Shown piece by piece: positions 1 to 12,332 of a stretch of 64,000 nt of DNA; the first letter of the stretch is position 1, and the number at the start of each line of letters is the position of its first letter. Source of the stretch: Isoetes taiwanensis (lineage: Eukaryota; Streptophyta; Lycopodiopsida; Isoetales; Isoetaceae). The notes beneath the pieces are model-generated. The model did no database searches and had not been told where the DNA came from. It saw nothing but the letters and a program-made list of their open reading frames with translations. A program made the translations under genes and the position numbers. The stretch lies in contig JAJEKV010000087.1 of the NCBI GenBank assembly GCA_021234155.1, forward strand, positions 1,907,409 through 1,971,408, written 5' to 3'.

Positions 1-640
1 TGGCGACAACATGGCCTAATGTAACACCGAAGTGGACTAAAAAGGTGCATTTCTCGGGATTGAGACTAATCTTAGGACTCATCACATTTACGAAAGACGA
101 AGTTCCAATTTATCCAAATGGTCAGCCATGGAACGTAGGCGAGAGAAGTCATCTTGAAAAATTTGCAAGAAGGGATTTTCCTTCATGAAATCATGAAAAG
201 CGGAGAGCATGATGCGTTGAAATGTTGAAGGAGAGTTGGATAATCCAAAAGGAACCACCTTGTAGGCAAAAGTGCCTTACCGGGTGGTGAAAGTGGTCTT
301 GAGTTGATGATTCTTTGATGGAGATCTGATTGTAGCCGAGAGAAACCATCCATAAAGGAGTACATCTCATGTCCGGCCACTTCTTCCGAACTTGGTGCGT
401 GAAGGAAGTGGAAAATGATCACGCTCCGTGGCCCGATTGAGTTCCGATAGTCTACTGCACGCGGATCTTACCATTGTGCTTAAGGGCAATGACGATAGGG
501 CTCACCCATTCAGAATGTTTGACCTCATAGATCAAACCTGCAGCAAGGAGTTTGTCAATTTCGCCTTGGACGCGATCACGATAATTAGGGTTGAGCACAT
601 CAGATCGTTGCTACCTAATCGGGTCGCATCGATTTGGTAG
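1..640 (-). pseudogene. gypsy element 1 reverse transcriptase fragment
   Basis: Broken minus-strand frames carry recognisable RT palm pieces: a KHNGKIRV stretch (near 430-500, followed by a frameshift), HEMYSFMDGFS near 330-370, and EKCTF plus a following LGHVV-like piece near 20-60. The homologous region of element 2 (19306-19641) reads through the same motifs almost intact, which fixes the identity. In an active element this domain copies RNA to DNA in virus-like particles. Here several frames are needed, so it cannot make an enzyme. The catalytic YxDD box falls in the unreadable part. Confidence 0.75.
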
Positions 641-1333
641 GAATGGTGAGTTCCCCAAGCTTTTGTTGATTCCCGCAGATCTTTGTAACTCCAGCGTAAA
701 ATGTGTTTGAATTTTTTGAAGCGGACGGCCCGGCCGCCCTGTTACGATAAGGAGCCGGAAGGTTTGCAGCAATACGGACCGGTTGATTGTTGCCAACATC
801 CACAATTTCGACTTCAGGAGTCTGAATATGGGGTATGACTTGAGATCTGGACAATGTGTGCGGGAGGTTGGAGCATAACGGATCGTGGCACTTTGCGTGG
901 TAAAAAGAGAGGTTGCTGTGTCATCTAGCGGTGGTTGCTTCATGATCGCGTGTACATCAGCCAGGAGTTCCGGAGTGTCCAGATTCGAAAAGTGATCAGC
1001 GTTGGATTCGATTGCAAGGAGCCGGGTAGGGGTCAAGCAAGGCAGCCACCGGCAGTCCCGATCAAGAGTCATTTCTCCCAAGGATCGGCATATTCGAGGG
1101 ATAGGATAGGCGGATGCGCAGGGGTAGCCCGAACTTGATAAATATTCGGCGTCTTCGTAATCGATTAATACGAAGAGAGAGGGTTCCGCATTGTCAACGG
1201 AAATGATCCGCCTGTTTGCAAGTCCATTGTGGCATTGAGATGACCATCTGGTGGATGACTAACCGGTCCGTGGCCCGAAGAATGGATACTCTTGCCCTGG
1301 CGGAGAAAGGGTCTTCCCACCAAGATTTCATAG

Positions 1334-1609
1334 TCACCGGATCTTCACCAGCTTTCCAAACTCCAAATTCCATGGGAAAGCGGAGATCACCAATGTTGAT
1401 GTGTAGAATAGGTGTGTGGCCTTGAGGTCTCGTGATATGGCCATTAGCCAATTTGATGTCATATGGGGCCACGAAAGAGTTGTGTGATGCCCATTTGTTT
1501 TGCGGAGTTTGTCCGTGATGAGATTGACTGCACTACCTCCATCGATTTGAACATGGTTGACTTGCTGATTTCCCACCGTTGCATGGACCGTGGGTGTAGA
1601 GGTAGCCAC
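1334..1609 (-). pseudogene. gypsy element 1 aspartic protease fragment
   Basis: The frame contains the retropepsin-type active-site neighbourhood IDGGSAVNLIT, where a D-G-G replaces the usual D-S/T-G. It is preceded by GNQQVNHVQ, the beta strand leading to the site. The same segment recurs in element 2 at 20384-20701, again with DGGSAVN, so the variant is a family trait and not a random mutation. The frame changes soon after the motif. In a live element the protease would cut the gag-pol polyprotein. Confidence 0.7.
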
Positions 1610-2164
1610 CCCAACTAAAAGCAGTTGGGAGTGGTAACCGGTCCTTGAGAGCGGGACGAGTTTTAAAAATGGTTGCCAAGCTTAAAGGAATTTTGATCTT
1701 GGCAAGCTCCTCTTGGAGTTCGAGAGGTACATGAGAAAAAGGATCCGCTTGGTTCAGTGCGGGAGTGCGTGGCGGGGAAGCGGCAACTTCTTTGAGTAAG
1801 TCAACCTCGGCTGCAATATTGGGATATGTCACGAGGCGTGGAGGTTGAGATGTTGAAGGTGGATCGTGTCTTTGTTGAGCTCGAGTGGTGGCATGAACAT
1901 TTGCCAATGTGCGGCCTTGTTGCTTGCATGAGATTCAAAATGCTTTGGCGAACTTTGGGCATGACATTTGGCATGAGCTTTTCTAAGTCGGAGTGCAAAG
2001 TGAACCTTTTTTCGCCCTCATGAGGAAGGGTGTCAACTGCAAAAGGCAGGTTGCGTGTCCCGAATAATAGTCAAGGGGCGTGATGCCTTGGTCTGGCGTG
2101 AAACTAGACCAACCCAATTTGACTGGTGCATGCTGGGAGGATTAAGTGCCTGAAAAATTTCCTC

Positions 2165-3410
2165 TTAGGCTTGTTGATCCAGTGAGGTTGATTTCTTTGG
2201 AGCTGGTTGATAAGCGTGATCTTTGAGGCTCTTTGGGGCTTCTGAGAAACCGGTGTGGGCCTTGTTTGCCATTAGCAAGCGAGTTAGTAAGCCGTGAGGC
2301 GGACCGATGTGGTCTGATTTGTGCCGTGAAGCCGGACCTGAACTTGTGGAAGTTGAGGCACGCCTTGGTGGTGGTATGACCCCATTCTTGGCAAAGTGAT
2401 AGCGAGCTTTAGAAGGATCAAAAGGAGGGCGTTGGTTGGATCCCGTGGTTGGTCCCATTTGGCGATAGAGTTGCGTAGGCTGCACCTGAAGAGGTGGCTG
2501 CCGATAGTGCGTTTGGGATCGAGGTGTGGTTTGTACTTGATAAACCATTTTGTTGAACGGTGTGGGATGAGTGCGAAGTGCACTCTTAGTGGCATGATTG
2601 CACATGTTGCATCGCTTGCAATGAGGCGGGCCATTGGTGGAGTTACACTCATTGGCCAAATGGCCTTGATATTTGCAAATATGGCACCGATTTGGCGCTA
2701 CTGTGGATTAGCGTGTTGAGGCTGAACAGCCGTTTTGTGGAACCATGACGGGTGGAATGAACGGGGAGCTCTTGAAGAATATGCATACCTCGGGAGGAAA
2801 CATTGACGGAGTGATTGACAAGGTGATAGCCCGCTCCAAAGTTTTTGGGACGCAGGTATTCATCATGAGTCGAATAGCGGAGGAAGTCCTTGGAGAAACC
2901 GGACCAAAATCTGGCTCTGTGTAGGGTACTCCTTGAGCTTCTCGGCGAGAATGTGAAGTCGATCCGCAAAATCCGGGCGGACTCAGTGGGGCTCTTGTTG
3001 AAGTTCATTGAGTTGCTTGAGATGAAGTTGATCATCATCCGTGGTCCCGTAATGAGACGTAAAAGCGGTCGCGCATTTCGGACCAAAGTCTTGTTTCCAA
3101 TGGCTTTTGTTGGACATGAGCCATTGATGAGGAGAGCCACGCAAAGGTGGTGGAAAAAGATGTGAAATTTCAGTTGAGGTTGCGCGTGCCCATTTAGGAC
3201 AGCTAGAGCCTCAAATTCTTCCATGTGGGCCCGAGCACTTTGGTCTAACGGTTTGCCTTTCGTGTTGCCAAAAGGTGGGATAAGTCGGTTTGAGTCCGAA
3301 AGGTAGATGTGAAAGTCTTTGGGCTGGACAGAAACGAGGATAGTGAGGATATTGAGGTTGAGGTGGATTTGGCACCAGGCCCCGACGGACCTCGATGAAG
3401 GGGTGATCAT
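2165..3410 (-). pseudogene. gypsy element 1 gag remnant with CCHC zinc knuckle
   Basis: The minus strand at about 2640-2700 encodes CHICKYQGHLANEC, a canonical C-x2-C-x4-H-x4-C retroviral-type zinc knuckle, followed by a second cysteine/histidine cluster (HCKRCNMCNHAT). Upstream sequence to about 3410 corresponds to the capsid part of gag but is spread over shifted frames. The knuckle binds element RNA in intact family members. Element 2 has the same pair of clusters at 21550-21720. Confidence 0.7.
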
Positions 3411-3975
3411 GGGTTGAGAAACCGAAGTAGCCGGAGCATTGGTTTTGAGATCCGTAAGGTTGTAAAACAGAAGAGCAAAGGGGGAAACGTGGGGAAAGGG
3501 ATATTAGGGGGCAGCGCAAAGGAGACATGTGGATAGCCGCGCCCACCGGGAGATGATGGTTGGGCTGAAGGAAGTGGCGATGGCCCAAAAGAATGATGGA
3601 TGTAGGCATGTTGGGTATGAAAGTACGGTTGAGAAGGTTGAGCCGATAAGGCTCCTCGATAATGATGAGGGGACTGAGGTTGTGAGCAATGTTTGCACGC
3701 TTTGGGGCGGGGAACCGGGGACCAGACCGGACCAGGGGTGGGTGGGCGGGACCGAGCCCTAGACCTAAGATGGCCTCCCTCTATGTCATAAGCGAGATCC
3801 ATACATGTCGTAATAGTTTCCCGGACGCCGATGGCGCTCCAAGCGAGATGCCGCCCGAGAAAGGAGTTCTTCCGGGCGTGAAATTGCGCGAATACAGACA
3901 TGGGCGAAGAAAGTAGGAGAAAATCAAACCCGCGGCCGGGCGGCAGTGTTTGGGGTCCGGGTCGGGGAACTCTGG

Positions 3976-4518
3976 AAGACAGCCCTCCGTGAGGACCCGT
4001 GGATCTAACAGAGAGTCCGGGGACTATGTCACGGGATTTTGCTGAAAGAGAAGAAAAAGAAAGAACAGAACAAATGAAAGAAAGATGATAAGCTTCCTTG
4101 ATATCAATGATGAAAATACATGAGCTCATAATAGAGAGAAAACGAAAGGAGACAAGACTCAAAACTCATCTAAAACTTATGAGCTAACTCTACTCATATA
4201 TATAGTACAATGGCCTTGGGGCCCAATATAGACACTCGACCGATCGGTGCCGACTCCTGGAAGGAGGCCTGATTTGCAGGAAAGTTGGCGGTGCCTCTTG
4301 AAGTGCCTAGAATCACGCTGACGCTGACGCGGGCGGTGACGGGCCGTCACTTGTCTGAGCGGCGCCTCTTGTTGACCGCCAAAGGCTTTGACTGCGTGGC
4401 CTGCTTAGTCTTCTGTGGAGGCTTGGATGTCTGCCCCGTGGTTGACTGAGGATCTTTGAGCTTGACCTGGTCTGACGTATGCATGAATAGTCCTGTACCA
4501 GGAGGCACAGGACTAACA
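3976..4518 (-). repeat. 5' LTR of gypsy element 1
   Basis: Read on the minus strand it starts TGTTAGTCCTGTGC at 4518 and ends near a conserved CTCACGGAGGGCTGT. Two other blocks share both ends: 23517-22975 (minus) and 14885-about 15410 (plus). Length is about 540 bp. TG at the outer end fits an LTR. The inner end is set only by where the three copies stop resembling each other, so it is good to about 15 bp. Confidence 0.75.
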
Positions 4519-7079
4519 CTCTCTTATTCTATCATACTCAAATTCTTTAATGAGGAGTTTCTTGATGTCGCCACTATTATGATAAGTGCTTCTTAAATGC
4601 TCCAATTGTGCCTTCAACTTTTGAGAGCACCCAGTGCCTGCACCTGCAAAGGGTAGGTGCAAAGGGTAGTTATTGGATTCAAAAAATGTGGGTATCTCTC
4701 ATCCAAACTAGATTGTTGTGGTATTGATTTACATTGTTTGGAGATAATTTTCACAGTCAAGGATGAATTCTGTAACATTTGCAGACATTTGACAAATTTT
4801 TTCCTTTCAGGCCCATGCATGCATGCCACGATTCCTCAGAATAAGGTTATCACCGCTCAGAGTTGTCAGAAACTCCTTACTTTTGGGTCTGCGGTAAATA
4901 ATTTTCTTTTCTATTGTCGCATCCAGTTGTGGATAGGAGCCTTAGGTGGGTTCATGGCTTAAATTTCATTTACATTTCTCAAGCATGCTATTTGCATCAT
5001 CGTATAACAGGCAATGTATCAATAAATATTTTGGGTTGACATTTGGAGAAGATGCACTCACGGGCATCCTTACTGGATAATATAAGGCTTGCAGTAGCAA
5101 TGATGGCATGCCCTTGGAAAAGCCTAAAGTGCACAGAATGGTTACAAATTCTTTACCTCATTAAATTGGCAGTTTTCATGCAGCAGAGGTTTCATCGGAG
5201 GAAAGCCAGGTCTCCAAGTTTACTTTGGATTATGGGCAATAACAGTAGCGAAACTTTGGATTTTGACGTGAATGGGCAGAAATGCTTGGTAGCCTTCTAT
5301 TGTAGGTCTTCTTGCTTTAGTTTCTTGCGCATATTTATCTAAAGTCAGGAAATGAACTTAGGCTTTGATGTTGGCATTCTTCATTTAATCTCTTTATCCT
5401 CGGTCAGGTTTAACATTTTTGTTGGCAATGAGGCTGAAGAGGAAGCTCTGGTTAATCCATAATAGCCAGCAGAATTTTGCAAGAAAAGTCAAGAAGGCAG
5501 CAATTTGAGCAGAGGGAGCAAGGGAGAATACTTTGAGCAAACTTGGAAGCTGCAAAGTCCTTCAAAACATTGGCATAAGATCAAGATGTTCTCTTATAGG
5601 CTTCTGGAGCATAGGTTATTGTGCAATTCTCCACAATCTGCAAATTGAAGCTGTTGTAAAAAGGAGGCTATTCCTAAGACAAGCACCCTGAGTTTGCACA
5701 TGGTGGGCTGGGCATATCATTTTCTAGGGCACGAGAACTCCTTGCTCAGGTATTAGAATCATATCATATCATATATAGGTACGATATTTTTGAGATTCAT
5801 TGCAAACCACCCTTTATGTTCGAACATGACAGGTTAAAGGAAGAGAGCCAATGGTGCCAGGGTTGTGTTGTATCGGATAATCTCAATTTCACGACATTCA
5901 CATGGTTCTCTTCTCATAAATTGTGGCACCTTTTGGCTGAGAGCTCACATCATTTGGCAAAGGGGTGATATTTTGTTCTTCTTATGATGGTTTCCCTGTT
6001 TCTTCTTCACGAAGGTACACAATTATGTTTCTTAAGGTTGGGGCCAGATATCCACTTGAAGCCTTTTCTGCTCACAATTGCCTCATATGCTTCCCAATTT
6101 GTACTTCCAAGCATCTACGTTGTGGCTAGAATGATCTACAACTAAAATCATTGTGAAGGATCATCTAACTAGAGTGCTACAATCGGATGAACTGCCTTGG
6201 TGCTGCATTGTTGGCTTCGAATGCATTCATATGCCGTTCCCTGAAAGGGTCGAATCTAAGAAGTTTTTCTGACATCGAAATTGCAGGTAGGCTTCATTCT
6301 TTGTCATTTTGGGTCGGTTCTGGATTAGTTCCATTCTATTCTCATGTTCTACTATAAATTCTGGCAAGAGCAGTCCCTCCTTAAACCGTTATTATATGTT
6401 GGTTTTTCTATTCTTCCATTTTCGCTGCTTTTACTCTTCTATCAGTACCTCCATTCAATGTCTTTTCATTCAACTCCAATATTGGCTTCTTAGTTTATTT
6501 GTGAGCCTGCAGAAGAGTTGGGGCATACAAGCTGAAATGCCAGGGTTCTTTTAGAATAGTATTTTGAAAGATACTTGCATCCAGGATCTCTTTGGGGTTT
6601 CGGATCTGTGTAATGCTCCTGTTGTGAACAAGTGCAGCAAGAAGCGGCTGGAACAAGTTAAAGTTAAATCAAACCGTCTGTGATAGCCCCCCTTTTTAAA
6701 TATGGGGTTATTTTGCAACAATTCGACAGAAACATAAGCTCATTGCCATGGTACATTTTTCTTCGTTTGCTTCTTGGAGAACTAATTTCTGGAGGTTCCT
6801 GGGGTTATAAGGTTCTTAGAAATTGCAAGCCAGTGAAGCTTATAGGTTAGGTGGACATGAAAATGCAGATGGGAGATATGAGTGCTTCCCATGTGCTGCA
6901 TGATGATTCGGAATTGCCATAGTGTTTTGGCATTTTCAAATTTAATGATTAATGATTTCCAAAAGTCAATGCTTTGGCATTTTCAAAATTAATGATTGAT
7001 TTTCAAAAGTAATGCATATGGTCAATCTTATGTATAATAGACAAATATTTGCTTCTCCTTTAGGCTGCCAGTTTTGCAA
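4519..7079. other. No assignable gene; AT-rich intergenic or intronic DNA
   Basis: Reading frames are short and interrupted. A few stretches look exon-like, for instance 4810-4890, bounded by AG and GT, and about 5406-5460, which reads FNIFVGNEAEEEALVNP. They could not be tied together or to a family with confidence. Nothing else structured is seen beyond TATA-rich and poly-T runs. Confidence 0.4.
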
Positions 7080-8031
7080 TCTCTACTATGGACACCGGCC
7101 CCCAACACCATTCCATATAACATGACAAATTGTTGCTACGATCTGACAGCAACATCCAAGAGGCGAAAAGCATCTAGAGCATGAAGTAAAGTTAAAAAAA
7201 TTCATCATAGTTTGAAAGTCAGGAACTTCCGGACTACCATCTGCCAGTGTATAGCACATTAAACTTATAAATTGCCGCAAGAGGTTTATAATACCGTGCA
7301 CTTTAGTTAAGTCTAGACTTCCAATGTGTATATATATTCCTGACATAGTGCCTATGTCATTCCAATGTGTATATTTGTTGATGACCATAGTGCCTACATA
7401 AAAATATATATGCAAGGAACAACTTATTTGTAAAGTGTTGGTCACATGCCCTACAATCACGACGTCTCACAATGGGGTCCCAAAATACCACATACACTAA
7501 ATTCTATATGGGAAAAGACTACCTTTAGGCATTGTAGTCATCGATACAGTTGGTCTACTCCTCCAACAAGATCTACACAATATTTTAGATCAACACGCTT
7601 GGCGATACAACTTCTTATGCTTGGCTTTTCTTGGACACCTATATTCAACAAGCTTATAACATACAGTTGCTACGCCCGACAATCTTTATAGAACCTGTGT
7701 TGAGGAGCAAAAAAGTTGGCCGAGTATTAAGTTATACTACGCATAGATCATAAGCCTATATTGAGGAGCACAAAAATGGGCATATAGCACATATATCGTA
7801 TTCAAGAAATCATATGCTCTCAACTACAAAAGGGTTTCTTTAACACATTGAGGTACAATGTTAAATATCACATACACAAAATCTATATATTGAATTCTAT
7901 GTCAATGATTCTTAGAAAGTTCTCATATAAACCGTACCCCCTCCAAGCCACATTGTCTATTCTAGCAAACAATGAAACGACCACCTATTCAAATTGTTAG
8001 AAAGCCCGGCAACGCCGGGCACCATAACTAG
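7080..8031 (+). mobile_element. Non-autonomous Helitron candidate
   Basis: The left end reads TCTCTACTATGG, matching the plant Helitron 5' terminus TCTCTACTA. The right end has a perfect hairpin, GCCCGGC (8004-8010), AAC loop, GCCGGGC (8014-8020), followed after 7 nt by CTAG at 8028-8031. The bases outside are A (7079) and T (8032), the expected A/T target of Helitrons, and there is no target duplication. The 952-bp interior has no Rep/helicase coding, so mobilisation would depend on proteins made elsewhere. The combination of four independent signals makes a chance match unlikely. Immediately to the right is a LINE RT fragment, so it sits in or beside older repeats. Confidence 0.75.
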
Positions 8032-8032
8032 T

Positions 8033-9190
8033 GACTATTATAAGCGAAACGAGAGATGCTCACAGACCCCAACATACGATCTGGGTCGTAGGATCGACGA
8101 ATCCAACGATTGTGATAGCCCAGGGTGCACTTCATTTGAATATGTAGCCAAATTGAGGTGCGCTCTGAAAATGTCTCACAAATGGAAAGGCTATAGATGT
8201 TTTCTACGATGTTGGCTAAGAGGTCCACGTCATCCGCATATATTAGCTTCTGGATGACATAATGAACAAGCCTAGCCTCTCACCTCCATGCTATGCAAGG
8301 CAATCCTCAAGTAATGTACAATCCAAACAATGTAGAAGACAAAGGGCACCCTTGACAAACTCTAATACTACTATTGATAACCCTTTTAAGGATGACATTC
8401 ATGCTGAGAATCAATCTTTCCAACAGTTTCTCCTTAGGGACCCTGTCGAAAACTTTGGCAAAGTCCATAAAGTAGCAATGCAGATCATGTCATCTATTTC
8501 TGTTGTCTTTCAAGGTGTAAAATGTCAAGACATGGTTTATGGTGGAGTGTTTGGGTCTAAACCTTGCTTGTGCAAGTCTGCCTATGCTAGCAATTGCTGC
8601 TCAAGAATACCAACCAGTTGTTTTGTCAACAATGAGCTGAACATGTTTATAGGGTGATTAGCAGGGCAGTGTAAATCTCTCGCTTTATTTATTGAGACTA
8701 CTCGGCTGACGGTCCATTGTGAGGGAAAGCCTTTTAGAAGGGATCTATTAAACAAATTGGCGAGGACGGGAACAATCTGTGGTTTGGCCCATTTTAATAT
8801 TTATGCATGCATGCCATCTAAATCTGTAGCCTTGCCATTTGTGGGACGTTACAAGCTGTTAGTAACATTTGTCTTTGTTATAACCAGTGTTGGGCCTAAC
8901 TGTGTTGACATGTCATATTGCACTTTGTTAGGATCGTAAAGCTATATCAAGTATTGCTCCCACTATCTTTGAGAAATGTTTCCAGTAGATTGCATGGGTC
9001 TCTACAACACTTCTCCAAAATATCTTGGAGGAGACGATCAAAGAGGTTGAACATTTTTCGCTGATGTTCTGCCACATACTGCACCTTCTTGTACTTGAGG
9101 AAATTGTTGTAGTATTTGATCACCTGTGGCCTAAGAGTGGCGCTTAACCTGAGAATCAAACCACCTGTTCCTGTCAAACACAATGTTCTT
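8033..9190 (-). pseudogene. LINE (L1-like) reverse transcriptase fragment
   Basis: Minus-strand frames show RT blocks in the right order: a FSSLLTKQLVGILEQQ-like finger segment (about 8600-8660), CYFMDFAKVFDRVPKEKL with the motif A aspartate (about 8430-8490), CQGCPLSSTLFGLYI (about 8300-8350), and the YADD catalytic box at 8229-8240. Several stops and frameshifts separate them. The blocks resemble the LINE RT at 53960-54620. Endonuclease and C-terminal zinc finger are missing. The Helitron begins directly at its 3' side, so that part may have been displaced. No active product is expected. Confidence 0.75.
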
Positions 9191-9344
9191 TTTCTAAAAT
9201 ATTGTTCTGCGGCACTCAGAAGGACTGTGACAAGCTAGTAAGTTTGTTGCTCTAAGGTGAAAGACTGCAGAATTCCCCCTAGCTCTTCTAATAGCAGCTC
9301 GACATAAGACTCTGCTTGTAATCCAAGCAAAGCTGATTATTTTT

Positions 9345-9545
9345 TTAGCGTCATACCACATGACAGCATCCCTTAGGACATGTGATGCACCACTTGATAT
9401 ATAGTTAGTACTGTTACACCACATTGCGCAGCATCGCTTAAGACATATGATGCTTTATTCTTAGGCGCACAATACACTAGGACATGTGATGACACTATGT
9501 AGAGGGAAGCACCATTTAATATATATAGTTAGTTAGTAGTTTTTA
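9345..9545. repeat. Degenerate tandem duplication
   Basis: A phrase containing TTAGGACATGTGATG, then CACCA.TT.ATATATAGTTAGTA, appears twice in a diverged form within this stretch. It looks like a local duplication. No coding capacity is seen around it. Confidence 0.4.
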
Positions 9546-10072
9546 ACATCATGCCATAATAACTACATGAGAATGACCTATCGTCTTTGCAAATTGAAAT
9601 CAAAACTCATGGCAATCACAAATATTGCAACAGCTACTAAAACCAATCACAAAGATCTGAAATTCTACTACAAGTTAAATCTATGAGTTATTTTTTAGAA
9701 GTATTTCCCATTCTTGTTTACGAGGCCCTAAACAATTGATATTGTTGAAGCCTGTAAGTACACACATTCTTTATGGTTATGCCAACAAAATCCAACTAAA
9801 AAATCAACCTAACAATAGTGCAAATTTGACTTAAGGAAACTCTAAGGATTATATTTCTTACCACTAATAGTATGCCAATCGATGGTATACATAATAATTC
9901 TAAATGCATCCATATTGAATTGAAGTAAGCTTCCAAGTGTGTTTTGTAATCCTAACAACATTCTTGTAATGTTTAATTTGCCTATTAATAATATAGTTGA
10001 CTTCTCTCCTGTTGGCATGACTTCAACATGTCATCAGCAAGTTCGGTGAATGAAAAAAATACTAAGTTTTAG

Positions 10073-10986
10073 ATGGTGCAAACGAATGTGAAATTTTGGC
10101 CCCCCTTCTACGCCTTCCTCAAGGTCCCTCGTCCAGCCCCTCTCCCTCTCTATATCAGTATGCTTCAAAAAGACTTAGAAAATAAATTTAACATTCTTAC
10201 TGCTACTTTGCAAATGCAGCAACAAGAGATGACACAATTCAGAGGTGCATTGAGGTCTGAAATTGCAAAGTGTCGTAATGACCTTGAAACACTCACCGAA
10301 AAAATTAATGCTGAGCATACAAAGCTTTGGGAAGCAATTGAGAGCACAAAGTTGGAGTTTGATGCTTGTCATATAACTGTGGAGCATCTAATGGTTGATA
10401 TCGATATAGGTAAGCTGTGGCAAGATTTACTCTGCCATGTCTCTGATGTGTCCACCAATTGTAATAATCACATGAGAGCATTGGAAGAAAGCCTAACCTG
10501 CTAAGTGATGAGCTTGCTAAGGAAACATCTGGTCAAATTGTTGCTTTGGAACATTCTTATTCTGATGCAACCAAGGCACCTCCAGCTTCTTCTCCAAAGC
10601 ATAATGATCCTAATGTATGCCTAGTTCATCCTCCTCACAATTTCAACACTCCCATGTAACAAGTATTGCATCAGAAGCATCGAGAATACATGGACATGCA
10701 CAACTGTTAGTGTAATTTGGTGATTCGTAGCATGCAAGAAGAAACGTCAAAGGACTTGCAACAGAAGGCACAGACTTTGGTGTTGGCTAAATTGGACCTC
10801 ACAACACTAGTTGTTGTCACCACTGCACACAGGATAGGAGAATTGCAGCCTAATCGCCCGCGCATAGTCAAATTTATAGTGCCAAATTTGAAAATGGATA
10901 TCCTAAAGCAGGCAAAGCGATTGAAAGGGACATTTTTGTATTTGGATTTTGATCTTACTAAATCACAGCAATTAGCAAGACGCTAG
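10073..10986 (+). pseudogene. LINE ORF1-like remnant
   Basis: 10073-10504 encodes a helical, heptad-rich stretch (NILTATLQMQQQEMTQF and on to ALEESL) that would form a coiled coil. 10717-10986 encodes a basic segment with PRIVKFIVPNLKMDILKQAK and LDFDLTKSQQLARR, which resembles the C-terminal RNA-binding part of LINE ORF1 proteins. The equivalent coiled coil is present on the minus strand at 41630-41930. ORF1 proteins coat LINE RNA. The two halves are in different frames here, so no intact protein is made. Functional assignment rests on position and resemblance. Confidence 0.6.
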
Positions 10987-11329
10987 GATTTACAAAAGGT
11001 ACAGGATATTCAAAAGAATGGTGGTAAGGTTGCATTGATCCGTGGAAAACTACGCATCTTTACACCATCACATGTAACCTTTGCTGACACATCTCATCAT
11101 GGCCACTTATATAACTACTACTGCAAATGCTGCACGCCACGCTCCAAAGCTGCAAATGCGCATTCCGTTGTTCCATCCTCTGCACCCACCACATCTTCTC
11201 ATGCTCAAGGTCCCTCCTCTCACGATGTTGCTAATGGTATACCTGCTGCTACTGCTGCTGATGTTGTTCTTCAGTTCACACGGCTCATACTTTAAATATA
11301 TCTTCCTAGGAAATGTGCTTTTGGTTGGC

Positions 11330-12211
11330 ATCTTGGAATTGTCGAGGTTTTCCCTGATGTAAAGGTGATGGCCTGAATCCCATTGCAAAAGACATGGACA
11401 TCCTTATGCTTATGGAAACATGGGAGCATTCTGCCAAAGGCTACCTCATTTCACAGGCCATCAATACCTTTCACTATTTAATGAATGTCATGGGCAGCGG
11501 GGCTGTGGCGGGGCTGCTTGCTATTTCAAGGATGCCCATGCTCACTATATCATGCTTCATAAAGCTGATAGATATAACCGCTATATGTGGATCAAACTTC
11601 ATTGCAACAATGATAGTGTCATTTTCGTTGCTGTCTATTACTTTCCATCTACATCATCACCTTTCTATGATGAATATGATGTAGACCGCAATGATTCTTA
11701 TAGTGATTTTTATGATGACATTGCTCAAATCAAATAGTTAGGGCATGCTATTCTTCTTGGTGACTTTAATGCTCCTCCTGCTATAATGCAATCTGCTCAG
11801 CTTATACTTGAGGATGCCCGTGACCCTTTATAGATGTCTGCTAATGATATAATTTTGCCAGGTTCATCGCCTGATGCTAACAAACCTGTCTCAACATTGG
11901 GAAGGGAACTCATTCAATTGTATGAAGTCTTTGGGATGGTAATTTGCAATGGCTTAGAGAAATGGTCATACTCTAAAGGTGTTACATGCAGACAGGAAGG
12001 TGATACTAGTGTTGCTAATTATGTCATTTCCCAAGTGCAAGCCTTGGATCTCATTTTAGATTTTCGAATTGACACAAGGCATAGAGATGAGAAAATAAAT
12101 TCTGACCACTATCCACTTTATTTGTCATTAAAGTGGCAGCTTACACCTTTTCAACCCATTGTTGTCCATGCTCCTGCTTCTCGCATTTGCTTGAATATGC
12201 ATAGACATTAG
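11330..12211 (+). pseudogene. LINE endonuclease domain remnant
   Basis: Exonuclease-endonuclease-phosphatase motifs appear in order: SWNCRG at about 11331-11348, METWE near 11410, LGDFNA with catalytic D and N at 11756-11773, and SDHYPLYLSL with the catalytic histidine at 12101-12130. These are the landmarks of the nicking endonuclease of L1-type LINEs. Frame changes and a TAG before LGHAILLGDFNA show that it is dead. A weaker copy lies on the minus strand at 39900-40710. Confidence 0.8.
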
Positions 12212-12332
12212 CTCCTGCACTTGAAGATATTTTGGATTACCCAACTCTTCAAGGATGTAATGCTGCATTTGCTGACGCTTTGCTTACTTCTGCTAACATA
12301 ATGCAAGCAATTAAAAAAACACTTGCAAATGA

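Larger units (their letters stand above)
1..4518 (-). mobile_element. Ty3/gypsy LTR retrotransposon, element 1 (5' part, cut by window edge)
   Basis: On the minus strand the order from high to low coordinates is LTR (about 4518-3976), gag with a CCHC zinc knuckle, aspartic protease, then reverse transcriptase running off position 1. This order is that of a Ty3/gypsy element whose RNase H and integrase lie outside the window. All coding parts carry stops and frameshifts, so it is a dead copy. Its protease and zinc-knuckle motifs match element 2 at 17030-23517 (for example GGSAVNLITDKLRK occurs in both), so the two belong to one family. The copy is more GC-rich than element 2. The gypsy assignment is secure; the exact LTR inner edge is not. 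Confidence 0.85.

Noticed and set aside
3407-4162. 251-codon minus-strand frame at the gypsy 5' end
   Set aside because: It covers the LTR inner part and the untranslated leader/gag start of element 1 and shows no conserved domain.
5400-5470. Possible polyphenol oxidase C-terminal (KFDV-like) exon, reading FNIFVGNEAEEEALVNP
   Set aside because: The resemblance is limited to one short stretch with stops directly after, and no tyrosinase copper-binding exon was found nearby.
8004-8020. GC hairpin as a transcription terminator
   Set aside because: The setting is a plant genome, and the hairpin plus CTAG plus the distant TCTCTACTA fits a Helitron end much better.
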